NCBI GenBank assembly: GCA_040437565.1
Contig: JBDOQK010000011.1
Coordinates: 372,001 to 436,000, forward strand
DNA length: 64,000 nt
Reading direction: 5' to 3'
Origin: Albugo candida
Taxonomy: Eukaryota > Oomycota > Peronosporomycetes > Albuginales
Part shown: positions 21,835 through 33,350 of the stretch, piece by piece
How the letters are laid out: each line of letters starts with the position of its first letter
Numbering within the stretch: position 1 is the first letter of the stretch
Translations under genes and position numbers: made by a program
Notes under the pieces: generated by a model
Told to the model about the DNA's origin: nothing
Seen by the model: the letters and a program-made list of their open reading frames with translations, nothing else
The model's database searches: none

Positions 21835-23276
21835 TCATAAATCGTTACTTTTGATATCTGTCTGGTTTAATATATTCCTATCGGCAGCAATTGTGGTATT
21901 CCATAATCGCGAAACGTAAATGTCGGGTTCTGTCCATGATATGACAATTCTAGAGAATCCATAGATACCAAGCAAATACGCTCCTAGAAGAACTACAAAC
22001 CAATTCTGAGTATCAACATATCTATACGATTGTGCCAAGAAAACTTACTGATTCGAAAAGAGTGCAAGGAATGGTCCGGATTGAAAAAAGTGACATCCGG
22101 GAAACCCATAATATTGCAAAACATGTGGACCAGAAAAACGCCGATAAGGTGACCTATCAATACAGGGAAGTCAAGGATACAGATAAGGAATGGAAGGAAA
22201 CCTGTTCTCATATAGATGAAGGTTGCATAAGCGCCAAATAATGTTGTGTATAAGAGCTGGAATCCTGTCATCAATATTAGTAAGGTGAAGAAAATGACGA
22301 GTTTATGAAATATTGTACCAACAATCAATGCTGCATCCCATAGGGATCGACCGCCTCGCAAATGTTCTATGAAATGATGCAGATGGGCTTTTGGCATCAA
22401 ACGTCAGTATCTAAAAGTCAAACACTTGACCGATGGCATACCAATCCCAAATGTGAGCGGGCTTGCTAGAATGATTTGCTTATGGCTGAAGTCGGAGCAT
22501 ATGAGCAATGGTATCATGCAGCTCCGAAAGACAAATTCTTCTGTAATTGGACCCTACCGTGAACACACTTTACAATTGTAAATTGTATAAACATTTGCTC
22601 GAAATTTGTACTCACAACGATATAGTTTCTCAGTGCTGGTAGCCGTTCACGTGTCATTGCATACACAAAAGAGGAGTTCCGAACTGCGTTGCATAGCCGA
22701 TTCGACGGGTATTGTCGAGATACATTTAGAATGCGTAGTCCATTGGATAAGAGCGATCCTGTGAATAGAACAGCCGTAATAACCACCGGAATGATTAGTG
22801 CCTTCAGCAATCCATCCGATCGAATGCCGAGCCACTCTGCGAATGATAAACTACGATCATCCTACACCATATTATTTTTCACTCACTGATAAAAAAAATC
22901 TCATCGCAAGATACCTGCTGGCTAAATGCTGCGAGCACAAAAGGGCACAAAGTGCAAAGGATCAAAATGAGAAATAACCTTCCAATAATCTATCATTTGT
23001 AAGCTTTGTGTAAGACGTTTCGTGTCGAGAAAAGTTGCCCAATTTTGAATCGAAGGAATGGAAAATGTGACGTACATGGGTAGGATGATCTCGTGGAAGC
23101 TGACGTATGTTTTTCGGAAGTGCATAAAGTACGCCGACATAAGCAGCAGCCATGCACAGACATGATATCACTGCTACTGTTGGATGCAGTTGGAACCGAA
23201 TTCGCTTACTTCCGAATGGAGTGGAAGACGTTATGGAGCGCAAGGGAGCACTGGCGTTGGAGGCAGCAAAATGCAT
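21835..23276 (-). CDS. RCE1: CAAX prenyl protease 2 (RCE1-like)
   Basis: Several short minus-strand exons join in frame, starting at the ATG at 23276 (first exon 23276-23076). The assembled protein is a polytopic membrane enzyme with the ABI/RCE1 glutamate-type motifs. These are PITEEFVFRSC (the EE-x3-R motif), AHLHHFIEHL, and HMFCNIMGFP with the conserved H and N. YTTLFGAYATFIYMRTG is also family-typical. RCE1 sits in the ER membrane and cuts the last three residues from prenylated CAAX proteins such as Ras and Rho GTPases. An apparent insertion after MRTG in the raw frame is a 48-bp intron. The last exon encodes a transmembrane helix and a short tail. The N terminus could extend into the upstream gap. 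Confidence 0.85.
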
Positions 23277-23307
23277 TCCCAACACTTTGCATCTATGCTG
23301 CCTTTCA

Positions 23308-23407
23308 NNNNNNNNNNNNNNNNNNNNNNNNNNNNNNNNNNNNNNNNNNNNNNNNNNNNNNNNNNNNNNNNNNNNNNNNNNNNNNNNNNNNNNNNNNNNN
23401 NNNNNNN
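23308..23407. other. Gap of 100 N without duplicated flanks
   Basis: The N run separates the RCE1 start from the subtilisin 3' end. I see no sequence shared by the two sides, so real sequence may be missing here, including RCE1 promoter or 5' exon. Confidence 0.9.
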
Positions 23408-23440
23408 ATCCAAAATAAGAATTACGGAATCAGAGTCTAA

Positions 23441-24943
23441 TCAGATTATATTCTCAGACTTTAAGACATTTAAAGCTTTAAACATGTTAAGCTGTCCGTA
23501 TCCGTAATCGTTATTGGGATACATTGTTGCGTTCGACGCTGATCCGCACGGTATAGAGGGGGACTTGAGGAGAGAGGAATCAGCAGAGTGTTGCAACACT
23601 CTTCGAACTTGCGATAAGGTCAATTGTGGGAATATTCCGAGCAGAATTGCGATGGCTCCTGATACCTGAGGCGCTGCTGCGCTAGTACCTTGGAAGACAA
23701 AAAGCTGAGATGCGGATCCCTCTGTGCTATCTGCAGCTATAATATCCTCGCCTGGAGCACAAAGATCAGGTTTAAGTGCTCCATTTTCGCCGGGTCCTCG
23801 TGCACTATAATCAGCTAACTGATTCTTTCGATTGATTGCCCCGACAGAAATGGCATCCGCGTATTCAGATGGTGAGCTCACACTTCCACATGATGGTCCT
23901 CCGTTTCCCATCGAGAAGACCGGAATAATACCTGCATCAATCCACTTCTGTAAAACTGTGGCAAAATACTTTTGTCCCTTTTCGTCGTTCCAGCTATTAT
24001 TTATAATTCGGGGCGCACGATCAGAGCAATTGTTTATGGACCCATTTATATCTGGAGGACATAACATGAATTCTGCGCATTTGAGTAAGCTTGCCTCAAG
24101 ACAACCGTCAATATCACAAGCCCGACAAGCCATCCACTCCACGCCTGGCGCGACTCCGATTCCATTACTACCTGCTATGACACTAAGAACTGCTGTTCCA
24201 TGACCATAATCATCGTACGGTGTAGTTTTGGAAGATATGGCATCCAGCCACCCATAATCTTTTAAGAAGTTGTCTTTCAAATTAGGATGTGTAGCCATTG
24301 CACCAGAATCAATCACGCCGACACGAACTTTTGAGCCATTATAGCCCAGATTCCACAATTCAGACACTTTGATTTTTTCAATGTGCCACTTAGTGTCTCC
24401 ATCAAACAATGACGTATCCAATTGGGTATAAAGAGAATTATACTGCGAGGTAAAACGATTCTTTTCCGATTTGAGCGAGCGATAAGAATGCCCTCGGCCG
24501 AGCAAAGATTCTCTTGTCGCGTCATTTCGATTGTTTATCTTCCGTTCTTGACGAATACTTGCAATTTGAGAATTTGTACGCAGCTTTTCAATAACGTTTT
24601 TAGTAGCGTTACGAACATGAATCTGATTTGTAATCCAAAAGCTTGACGCGTGCATATCATTTTTTCTCAATTCCTCAATCACTGAGTCATGCATTTTATC
24701 AACAGACAACTTTATCTCCCGTATCATTAACGTAATTGGGTCGGAGAGGACATTTTCGCGGCAGAGTGATCCGCATTTAAATTTCTCTGTTCTTTCGACT
24801 GCAGTATCCCTGTCAATGAACGATATGATTATGCTCACGTTCGTACAAACTTCAGAAAGTTCCAGTAATTCAGGTTCGACAAAAACGGCGTCATTATCCA
24901 ACAAAAGGCCCGCAATAATGAAAAAAATTGAGAGCATACACAT
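23441..24943 (-). CDS. Secreted subtilisin-like serine protease (S8)
   Basis: A single exon of 500 residues. The first ~18 residues (MCMLSIFFIIAGLLL) look like a signal peptide. A long pro-region rich in charged residues precedes the catalytic domain. The triad is Asp212 in VGVIDSGA, His248 in DYGHGTAV and Ser421 in FQGTSAAAP, with the oxyanion Asn347 in MGNGGP. The Ser motif has Ala in place of the more common Met (GTSMAAP), which occurs in several S8 subgroups. Eight or more cysteines in the catalytic part suggest disulfides, as in extracellular enzymes. It probably acts outside the cell; substrates and any role in host infection are not shown by the sequence. Confidence 0.86.
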   Translation of the reverse strand: MCMLSIFFIIAGLLLDNDAVFVEPELLELSEVCTNVSIIISFIDRDTAVERTEKFKCGSLCRENVLSDPITLMIREIKLSVDKMHDSVIEELRKNDMHASSFWITNQIHVRNATKNVIEKLRTNSQIASIRQERKINNRNDATRESLLGRGHSYRSLKSEKNRFTSQYNSLYTQLDTSLFDGDTKWHIEKIKVSELWNLGYNGSKVRVGVIDSGAMATHPNLKDNFLKDYGWLDAISSKTTPYDDYGHGTAVLSVIAGSNGIGVAPGVEWMACRACDIDGCLEASLLKCAEFMLCPPDINGSINNCSDRAPRIINNSWNDEKGQKYFATVLQKWIDAGIIPVFSMGNGGPSCGSVSSPSEYADAISVGAINRKNQLADYSARGPGENGALKPDLCAPGEDIIAADSTEGSASQLFVFQGTSAAAPQVSGAIAILLGIFPQLTLSQVRRVLQHSADSSLLKSPSIPCGSASNATMYPNNDYGYGQLNMFKALNVLKSENII

Positions 24944-25287
24944 TGCATTTCCCTCTTGTCAAATGACATGCATAAAGTGCACCTAATAGGAAGCTATGAC
25001 ACGTACGTATACCGTCCTATGATTGATACAATGTTTCTATCGAATGTCATCCCGACTGAACACCTGTCAGGACTCAGCATGCAACAGGCTGATGCTTCAA
25101 ACTACCGTATATTGCATATTTCANNNNNNNNNNNNNNNNNNNNNNNNNNNNNNNNNNNNNNNNNNNNNNNNNNNNNNNNNNNNNNNNNNNNNNNNNNNNN
25201 NNNNNNNNNNNNNNNNNNNNNNNATTGCATATTTCAATATCCCTTCACCACATGCGATCTTGAAAGGTCACGAAATCCAAGTATTCG
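24944..25287. other. Divergent intergenic region with a scaffold gap
   Basis: This region separates the subtilisin start from the DNAI1 start and probably carries both promoters. The N run is 25124-25223. A 13-bp sequence (25111-25123) recurs at 25224-25236, so little or no sequence may really be missing. No other gene is seen. Confidence 0.7.
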
Positions 25288-27611
25288 ATGGCTCCGAAAA
25301 AGTCGAATTCATCATCGCCCATCAAAAGAAAAGGAAAAGACTCAAGGCCAACTGCAGCAACGGAATCAAAAGAATCCAAAGATCTGCATGTGGATGCTGT
25401 ATCAGGAGCACAACAGGATCATGACGATATCGATACGTATCAAGAGCCTGTACTTATATGTGATCGATCGCTTATGAACGTTCCTGACTCATATAATGAA
25501 CTTTAGATAAAGAGAGTTGTCATTCCTAAGAATCAACTAAAACTCACGGAAGCCGAATTACGAGAAGAGTTCTCTCGGTGCGTACCAATGTCGTTTGAAG
25601 ACTCAAACTGAACGCTCTCTTTCTCAGTGTTCTGACCGCAAATGACCCGAACATACCCAACAACGTAACAAAATACAGCTATAAAGAGCGTGTCTACAAG
25701 ATAGACCCACCAGGTCCTGGCGATCATCTGTGCATCTTGTACTCAGCCGATGGTAGCCTTATCCATAAAGATAGTGAAGAAGCAAAATTACAGGCTTCGT
25801 TAGAGCAGAAGAAAGCCGACGAGGAACGTGAAGCTCGAGAGACGGCTATAAAGCAAGCCAAAGAGGAGGCGGAAGCCAAAGGAGAGAAATTTGATACAGC
25901 TTCTCTTCACTTTGAAACGGGGAAAAATCAATTTAATTATAGTGAGCGAGCTGCTCAAACATATACAAATCCACTTCGAAATCGCTCGGTAGAGACAGAA
26001 CCACCTTCGGTCATCAATTTGACAGGTACTTTAACTCAATGGGAAATTTATGACACTTTTATGGACGCTTTTCAGAATCAGCAAAGAGAGCAAATACAGT
26101 TGCAGAAGGTGGTACAGAGGAGGGAAAAAGAAGAAAACAGTGCAGATATTGGAGGCTCGCAAGCCGGGGCATCCACAGCCGTGTCCTCAGTAGCAACGAA
26201 TCTGCCCTCCAGTTCTATCTCTTCTGAGAACAAAGCGCGAATGGATGATATGGTGTACTCTGCAGGAATGAGCAAAACGCTGAGAATCGTCGCTCGAATG
26301 TTGAATCAGAATGCTGAGGATGAGATATTCGAAGATTTCAAGTACTGGGAAGATGCAAGTGACCAGTTTCGTGAAGGTGAAGGATCTCTTCTTCCACTGT
26401 GGAGATTCTCCAGCGATCGTTCCCGGAAGAAGCAAGTCACAGCTGTGTGCTGGAATCCTCGATTCAGCGATTTATTTGCAGTGGGGTATGGCTCCTATGA
26501 TTTCTTGAAACAAGGTTCTGGGGTAGTTTGCTGTTACTCGCTCAAGAATTCTTTCCATCCCGAGTACACATTCACGACAGAATCTGGGGTCTTCTGCCTT
26601 GACTTTCATCCCCAGCATGCAGCGCTTCTTGCTGTGGGATGTTATGATGGATCGGTTCTTGTTTACGATGTACGAAACAAAGCGAACAAGCCAATCTATG
26701 TCTCCACTATCAAAACAGGGAAGCATACAGACCCAGTCTGGCAACTTATATGGCAAGAGGAAGATATTTCCAAAGAGCTGTCTTTCTATTCGATATCTAC
26801 GGATGGGCGGGTAGCGAACTGGATTATGAGCAAGAACGAGCTCAAGATGGAGCCTATGATGCAGCTTAAAGTTGTCTCAATGGGTAAAGACGATCCTAAG
26901 GATTCAACGCTTTCAGGTCTCGCGGGAGGCTGCTGCTTTCATTTCAACAAATTCACCGAACATTTATTTATCGTCGGAACAGAGGAAGGAAAACTTCACA
27001 AATGCTCCAAAGCATATTCCGGGCAGTATTTAGAGACATTTATCGGTCATCATATGGCCGTATATTCAGTGCAATGGAATCCATTCCATGAACGCATTTT
27101 CATATCGTGTAGCGCAGATTGGACTGTCAAATTGTGGGATCATTGCGTACCGAGTCCGATCATGTCCTTTGATCTGGGTAATGCTGTTGGTGACGTAAGT
27201 TGGGCGCCATATTCTTCCACGGTGTTTGCAGCTGTCACAAGCGATGGAAAAGCACACATTTTTGATTTGATAGAGAACAAAAACGAGCCTCTCTGTGAGC
27301 AAAAAGTGGTCAAGCGAGCAAAGCTCACAAAAGTTGCTTTCAATTTACAAGATCCCATCATACTTGTTGGTGATGATAGAGGAGGAGTAAATTCGCTCAA
27401 ACTTTCACCGAATCTTCGAAAATACACCCCCGCCGAAGAAGAAAACTCCAGCTCTACGAGTCCAGCCAAGTTGAGCTCGGCGCGAACAGCAGTAAATGAT
27501 AAAAGTGCCACCTCAAAACTTTCAATCAGCGATACGAAGAACACCAAGGCTCGATATAAGCTGGAATATGATAAGATGGAAAACCTTTTGAGCTCCATTG
27601 ACAGTTTGTAA
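25288..27611 (+). CDS. DNAI1: Axonemal dynein intermediate chain 1 (DNAI1/IC1-like)
   Basis: Three exons (25288-25449, 25507-25577, 25628-27611) give 738 residues, a usual length for the family. The N-terminal part reads LTEAELREEFSRVLTANDPN and TKYSYKERVYK, as in DNAI1/IC78 of outer dynein arms. A charged helical region is followed by WD40 blades, for example QVTAVCWNPRFSDLFAVGYG, AVYSVQWNPFHERIFISCS and DWTVKLWDH. The protein docks outer-arm dynein to the doublet microtubules and is needed for flagellar beating, consistent with motile zoospores. The first intron is a 57-bp model; the unspliced frame stops shortly after. Confidence 0.88.
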
Positions 27612-27751
27612 GACTTAGATCATTGATTGAAATGATGCGAAGCGCAGGCATTTTCACATTAATCGTATCTGAGGTTTCAAACGCGTCTTACGGGTAACGT
27701 CACACGTGTGAGTCTGAGTACGATATCGGACAGTGATCAGGGCATTGGCTC

Positions 27752-30700
27752 CTAGTTGACGCCAAAATCATCCTGGATGAAGCTAGCTAAGTCGGTGAGT
27801 GTGAGCGTCACGTTTGCGTCTGTGTCACAATTCGAGTGGTATCCAATGCTCTCCAAAACCGAATCAACTTTGAGCCTACTGCGGAGAATAGTACCAACGA
27901 ATTTGTTTTCACTATGTCTTCCCAGAACTTCAATACAGAGCATCAGAGCATCTAAATCATTCAAAAGAAACGTTTCTCCCATCCATTCGACACTTACTTG
28001 AAGAACATTGTGCGGTGGGGATAGAAACGATGCATTCATCACAAGATCTGGCCATTCATCCATAGATGAGCCATTTGAATGCGTATGACGTATCATTCCA
28101 ACTCTGAGATGTTCATCAGTATCATTTGCGAGTAGCGCCAGAACGAGAGGAATTGGAAGACTTGACTTGAAAATGAAATCTTTTGCGCCTTGGTGTCGGC
28201 TTCTTTCAATGTCATCTGTAGTGACCGGTAGGCTTCCTACTTGAGAGTACGATTTGACCGCGTCGTTGTGCTCATGTGCAAACCATACTTGTTTTTCTGC
28301 GGATGACATTATGCTATATATCACACCAACCAAATCAGAAGGAGAAAACGTGCATCCGCGCGCGTCTTGAATCGATACATGAAGGATTGCTTCTCGACGG
28401 GTGTAGATCTCATTGTAGCGCCTAACAATCTCTTCACACAATTCGTGAATCGATTTATTTGGGCTGATGGGAATAGCAAGTCTCTTTCCTCCGATTTGAA
28501 CCGAAATTCGAAGGATCGATGGAAGATTGAGGCTGGCGATACTTTCTTCATTTGAGAGTTGTTGTTTTCGCTCGGAGTTCTCTTCGCTCGGAACCGTATC
28601 CGATGGTGTCAATTCTGATGGAAAAGAATCGACTATCGTTTCCTTCTCGATATCATTCAAATCGCTATCAGCATTATGCACTGGCATACTTGCAAGCCTC
28701 TGATCGCTCGACTTGAGTATACCACTTCCACTTCTCAGCGATATGTCTCCGTTCGCTGAGGAATGCCGAGATACGAATTGCTGCAAGGTTGTCGTAGCTG
28801 ATCTGGGTGACAAGGTGCCGAGCATTTTAGCTGCAGATTGTTTTCCATGCTTCGCCATTCCCGTCATCTCTTCTTTGAGCACAGAAGCTCGATTTCCAAA
28901 TCGTTTCAACTCTTCGACTACATTTTTTGAATTCAAACTAGCTGCAAAATCCTCAATACGAGAAGCTGTATTGTCGAATAGCTCAACCGCAACACGAGAT
29001 GGTCTCATATCGGATCGATTGGCTTGTTTGTGCGTTTCTGTCATTGGATGTTCAGACCCATTTCGTTGGAAGTGTTGTTCTTTTAATGTCGCTGACAAAT
29101 GCATTTTCCGCCAGCGCCACATATTTTGTATTATTTTTGCGGCTGTGTGCTGGCGACTTTTCCTTTTCGAAAGTCTAGCCGATATGAAAGCCAGTGTGAC
29201 ATTACGCTTCGAAATACTTTTACAGGAAGGAGTCTGAAGCAGTGAGCGCATCTGTGTGTTCCACTGTATAGCCATGTGCCCTTGTTGATTGTCAGCTACC
29301 ATTTCGACTTGGCGGAATTGACTTTTTATTCGTGCATCTCGGGACGCATTTCTATCTCCAGATATCAATAACGTATACTCTAGCACTCGAATGCGCAAGA
29401 CAAGCATGAACATAACCATACCGATGATCGAAGTCCCATCTTTGCCAAATACAGCCCAGAATCTCGACCATGACGTCTTGAAGCGCTCTTGTATCAAAAA
29501 TTGGTACCCTTCTGGGTCTAATTGAATACGAAGTCGCTCTATTGCCACATTTAATGCGAATTGGGAACGGCAATGGATACAAACGTTTTGCCCGCTTGAA
29601 AAGGAAGCTCGAAGGTTCAAATTGTCAATTTCAAAGTAAGTCTCAAGACCTTTCTTCAAATCCTGAGACTGAAATACGAAATGTCTGATATCCGCAAATA
29701 CGTTTTCTGGGATGCAAGCTAACACGGAATCATTCTGAACGTGAAGATCTTTGCTCCGTGCTTGGCAGTTGCATCCAGAAATGACACATTCTAGCATCTG
29801 AAAGGCCAGCGGGAGGATCGGAACAAACAGAGCTTCACCAAAAAACTCTTTTAACTCAGTGTTGATCGTGCAGCCTGAAGCGTTGATGCAGAATCGTCGG
29901 GTTGTCTCTCTTTGACTTTCATGGTCTTGGCACATAAGCTGATAAATGCTCGAGAAAATAAAATTGTCGAGTTGGATTTCTATTTCGTGTAGAGCAAGTT
30001 TGAGATGAAGCTGATGAAACACAGTACTTCCTATTCTGTGTTTCACCGATTTCTCCGAGCTATCTGGAGGCGTGCAAATGTGTATATCGATGGTTTCAAG
30101 CGGGATTTTGCATCCGCAAATTCCGCATACGATGCTTGCTGCTTGTTCCTTCTCTTGGAACGCATGATATAACTTGTTCAAAACACGAGCAAATTTCTTC
30201 TGAATGGAGCATTTCACTTGTTGGATCGAGCATTGTATCACCCAATTCCGACGTGTCTGACGGAACGACAAAACATCACAATCAGGCTTGCACGTGAACA
30301 CACGCTCCGATCCTTCATAGTCTATGGTCATCTCGCTAAATGTGAGTTGTATCTCGCATGAGCCATCCAAAAAGAGAATAAAATTCATGACTGCTCGATC
30401 AATAGTCCATTTCAGATTTTGTGCTCCCAGAGTATCATCTTGGAACGAAAGATTGAGAGATAGAGAACCGCGTATGGTGATCTGATGTCTAAATGTTGAC
30501 AAATTTGATTCTAAATCATCCTCACTTTTGGTCGCTATTTTGAAGCCAGAGTCTTCTGTATCCTTTACATTGTCGCTGTCATTGTTAAGTGCTTTGGCTG
30601 CTTCTGTATCAGACTCGTGGTGTGTTTTAAGACGCAAATCCTGAAACCAAGGAAGTAAAACATGAAAAGCAGTATACATTCCAATGAGCTCGTTCAGTTT

Positions 30701-31610
30701 CAATTCACATGTTATTGAATCCAAGATAATATCGTAAACATCAGAGAGCACATTCCAAGATTGCTGCTTGGATGCACGATTCTCAAAGACTGTATGGCGA
30801 ATGCTAATCGGGTGATGGTTGAGTGGGCACAACCATGTATTGGTAGACTGAGAACCAGCCTGGAAAGTGTTGGACTGCATCGAGTCCATGATGAAGACAC
30901 TACACGTAAATGAGATGAATTTGAACCGAGTCTTCAGTAGCCGATCAGGTGATCGATCAAGACACGATGTAAGATCCTTGAGGTCCTGCCACAACGAGTT
31001 ACTAGTTCGAGCGTGAAACTCCTGCAGATGTAATTTAAAGCACTCTTGTCCTTTCACAATCAAACGGACTCGTATTGATTTGGCAAAGACCTCGATCCGC
31101 TCGCTAATAATATTGGAAAGCTGATACCAGGACGCGATGGAGCCAAGCGGATCGGCTTCTAGACTAACTGAGCCTAGATTTATGCCATTGGAAGACTTGG
31201 GAGACTTCTCGACATTATCTACCACATTTTCCAGCTTGCTTTGCACGTCAACAGACAGGTCCTCGATCCGGATACTTAATCCTTGCTGCAGGAATCTATC
31301 AGCTGCTGTCCAAGACGGAACATGTATTGTAAGCTGTTGGCAAAACGCCCGACTGATGCAGAGCGCATCTGATAATTTAATTAGTGAACTTATTCGTTCT
31401 GTCTTAAATGCTGCAGTCAAATGGATTTGTGATTAACTGTCAAACTGTTAGCAGAAAGTGTGAGTACGCACATATTTGCTGGAGCGTAAAGAAGCTTCTT
31501 GTGAACGTTTTGGATGTGAAGTCTTTTGGTAACATATCAATATGAAAATCATCAATCCAATGTTCAAGCTGCTTCCGCAGATACTCCTTGATCATTACAA
31601 TCGTCGCCAT
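27752..31610 (-). CDS. Chorein/VPS13-like large protein with IQ-type motif
   Basis: Two exons (31610-31472 and 31410-27752) give 1265 residues. The N terminus, MATIVMIKEYLRKQLEHWI then DMLPKDF, resembles the chorein start of VPS13-family bridge-like lipid transfer proteins, and the following part has long beta-rich stretches. A zinc-like CGICGCKI lies near the middle. An IQ-type calmodulin-binding motif (AAKIIQNMWRWRKMH) follows around residue 760. The C-terminal third is low-complexity and ends with a ubiquitin/PB1-like segment and a final helical domain. The family call is weak outside the N terminus. If correct, it would work at membrane contact sites. Confidence 0.55.
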
Positions 31611-31870
31611 AGACCCGAAAAGACACAGATATGATCTAAATTGGGGTACAAGCAGAAGAGAGCCTCGATTGTTGAGCTAGGATGAGACTCATGCCAGGAA
31701 ATATCATAAATTTTCACCACAAAGTTTCTATGCATTTTGTAATTTATCTGGGCACATCACATTAACTGCTTGCGCAAATCGATGCGACTGAATCACTGAC
31801 CCTCGATCCTTTTTGGCTGGAGACTTCAATCTTGACGCTTTCCATTGGTTATGACAAATTATATCGCAAC

Positions 31871-33253
31871 TTAAGAAAAGCGCTTGGCACAGATCGCAGA
31901 TGCCCCAAGTTCATGGTATTCGCTGCCTGATACCCATAACTGCTGGAAGGATCCTAGAGACGCTAGGATCGAGCCACCGATAAAGGTGCTGAATCGACGC
32001 TCTACTTTCATCATGTTGAGAAATCGGATTTTGAAACTACTGGCAATCAAGCCTGAGAGCTCTGTGTGAAGACGCTCCATCAGGCCAGGCAATAAACTTC
32101 CGCCGCCACAAAGAATGATACTGTTGAGCATATCTCTGCGCAGATCAGCATCACACTTTTGTACCGCGTCATAGACCATGGCTGGTAGTGACAGTGGGCT
32201 CTTTGGATAGGTCTTGCATCCCGTTTGTGATGATGGTTCTTGCATATCGGTATCTTCTTTCTTAATGTCGACATTTTCATTGCCGTTCGGCGCTGACAAT
32301 AGGGTGGAAGGTGAGAAGAAGAGTTCCGGAGCCAAATGACACTCTTTACTCAGAATGAGTCGCGTACCATCAGGCAATTCATACTCTTGTTTCTGCAGAA
32401 TGTGTTCGTTTTGTTGAATTGTCTCGAATGCGTTACTCATCGGGTAAACAGAGCACACTGTTTCACGTATATCCCGTAATACTTCCATTTTCATATAATC
32501 TGCATACGTTTCCGGCACTTTGCTCAACAATTCTTGTGGTTTCATCACCGCTTGTATCCGCCCCATTTTCGAGTCAAGATTATTTTGGAAACAGTACCGT
32601 GGTCGAATTTCTATCGAAGGATGCGTTGTTGTAAGCAGTTGCTCAAGATGCTTGGACATTTGGGTCAAGCTGAGAGCGGAAGAGAACTGCGCGGGTCGAT
32701 GTAAGGCATACCCATCAAAAACAGGAACGACCCGAGCAGCACCTGCGCCAATTTCGACAACCAAAGCGCAAGATCGACCAAATGCAAATGCATCTAAAAC
32801 AGCATCTTCTGCGAGGTAGAACGCCGGTACATCAAATTTCTCAAACATGAGCTCAAGATACTTTTCAGATGTTTCCATCTTTTCTGTATGTGACCCTCCC
32901 GTGCCAGATCCAAAAGGAGCAGACAGAGTTGCAGCTAGAACTGGGTGATTTCGCGGGTCTATATGGAGATTTGTGAATGCGTAATTCCATATTTTCTCCA
33001 TAGCATCCCAATTTTTTATAGCGCATGCGTCTATCGGTCGACGCAGATCCCAAACAGGATCCGAGTGTGGTGACGAGATAAAGTCGCCAATTACGTAAGA
33101 AGACGGAATCTTTTTTCTGTCAGAAACATTGGAAGGATATCCTAATATAGACGGAACAACCACTGGTGGTGTATCTTCTCCAGCAAGTCCAAATTTACTA
33201 CATTCAGAGCCGACATCGCCGACGATCGCGTCCACATCTTCGCCGCAATACAT
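31871..33253 (-). CDS. ARP4: Actin-related protein 4 (ARP4/ACTL6-like)
   Basis: A single exon of 460 residues. The N terminus MYCGEDVDAIVGDVGSECSKF and FGLAGEDTPPVVVPS follows the ARP4/ACTL6A pattern. The actin core is present, including PVLAATLSAPFG, LVVEIGAGAARVVPVFDGY and the late ILCGGGSLLPGL motif. Insertions with acidic and Ser-rich stretches around residues 330-365 fit ARP4 better than conventional actin. ARP4 is a nuclear subunit shared by INO80, SWR1/SRCAP, SWI/SNF-type and NuA4/TIP60 complexes. The start lies 97 bp from the start of the divergent GDI gene. Confidence 0.83.
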   Translation of the reverse strand: MYCGEDVDAIVGDVGSECSKFGLAGEDTPPVVVPSILGYPSNVSDRKKIPSSYVIGDFISSPHSDPVWDLRRPIDACAIKNWDAMEKIWNYAFTNLHIDPRNHPVLAATLSAPFGSGTGGSHTEKMETSEKYLELMFEKFDVPAFYLAEDAVLDAFAFGRSCALVVEIGAGAARVVPVFDGYALHRPAQFSSALSLTQMSKHLEQLLTTTHPSIEIRPRYCFQNNLDSKMGRIQAVMKPQELLSKVPETYADYMKMEVLRDIRETVCSVYPMSNAFETIQQNEHILQKQEYELPDGTRLILSKECHLAPELFFSPSTLLSAPNGNENVDIKKEDTDMQEPSSQTGCKTYPKSPLSLPAMVYDAVQKCDADLRRDMLNSIILCGGGSLLPGLMERLHTELSGLIASSFKIRFLNMMKVERRFSTFIGGSILASLGSFQQLWVSGSEYHELGASAICAKRFS

Positions 33254-33350
33254 TTCAAGTTTACAGGGCTACTATTACATCAGACACGGTAGTCAACAAC
33301 AACATCTTTGTATAGTATACAAAAGAAAGTGTAAGAATCATTCCCCCTTG
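33254..33350. promoter_or_regulatory. Compact bidirectional promoter, ARP4/GDI
   Basis: Only 97 bp separate the ARP4 start codon (minus) from the GDI start codon (plus), so both 5' untranslated regions and promoters must share it or overlap the neighbour's coding region. No clear TATA box or known motif stands out. Confidence 0.5.

Noticed and set aside
24956-25477. Long plus-strand open frame across the 25124 gap
   Set aside because: It depends on reading through N and on a frame different from DNAI1; the peptide has no protein-like pattern.
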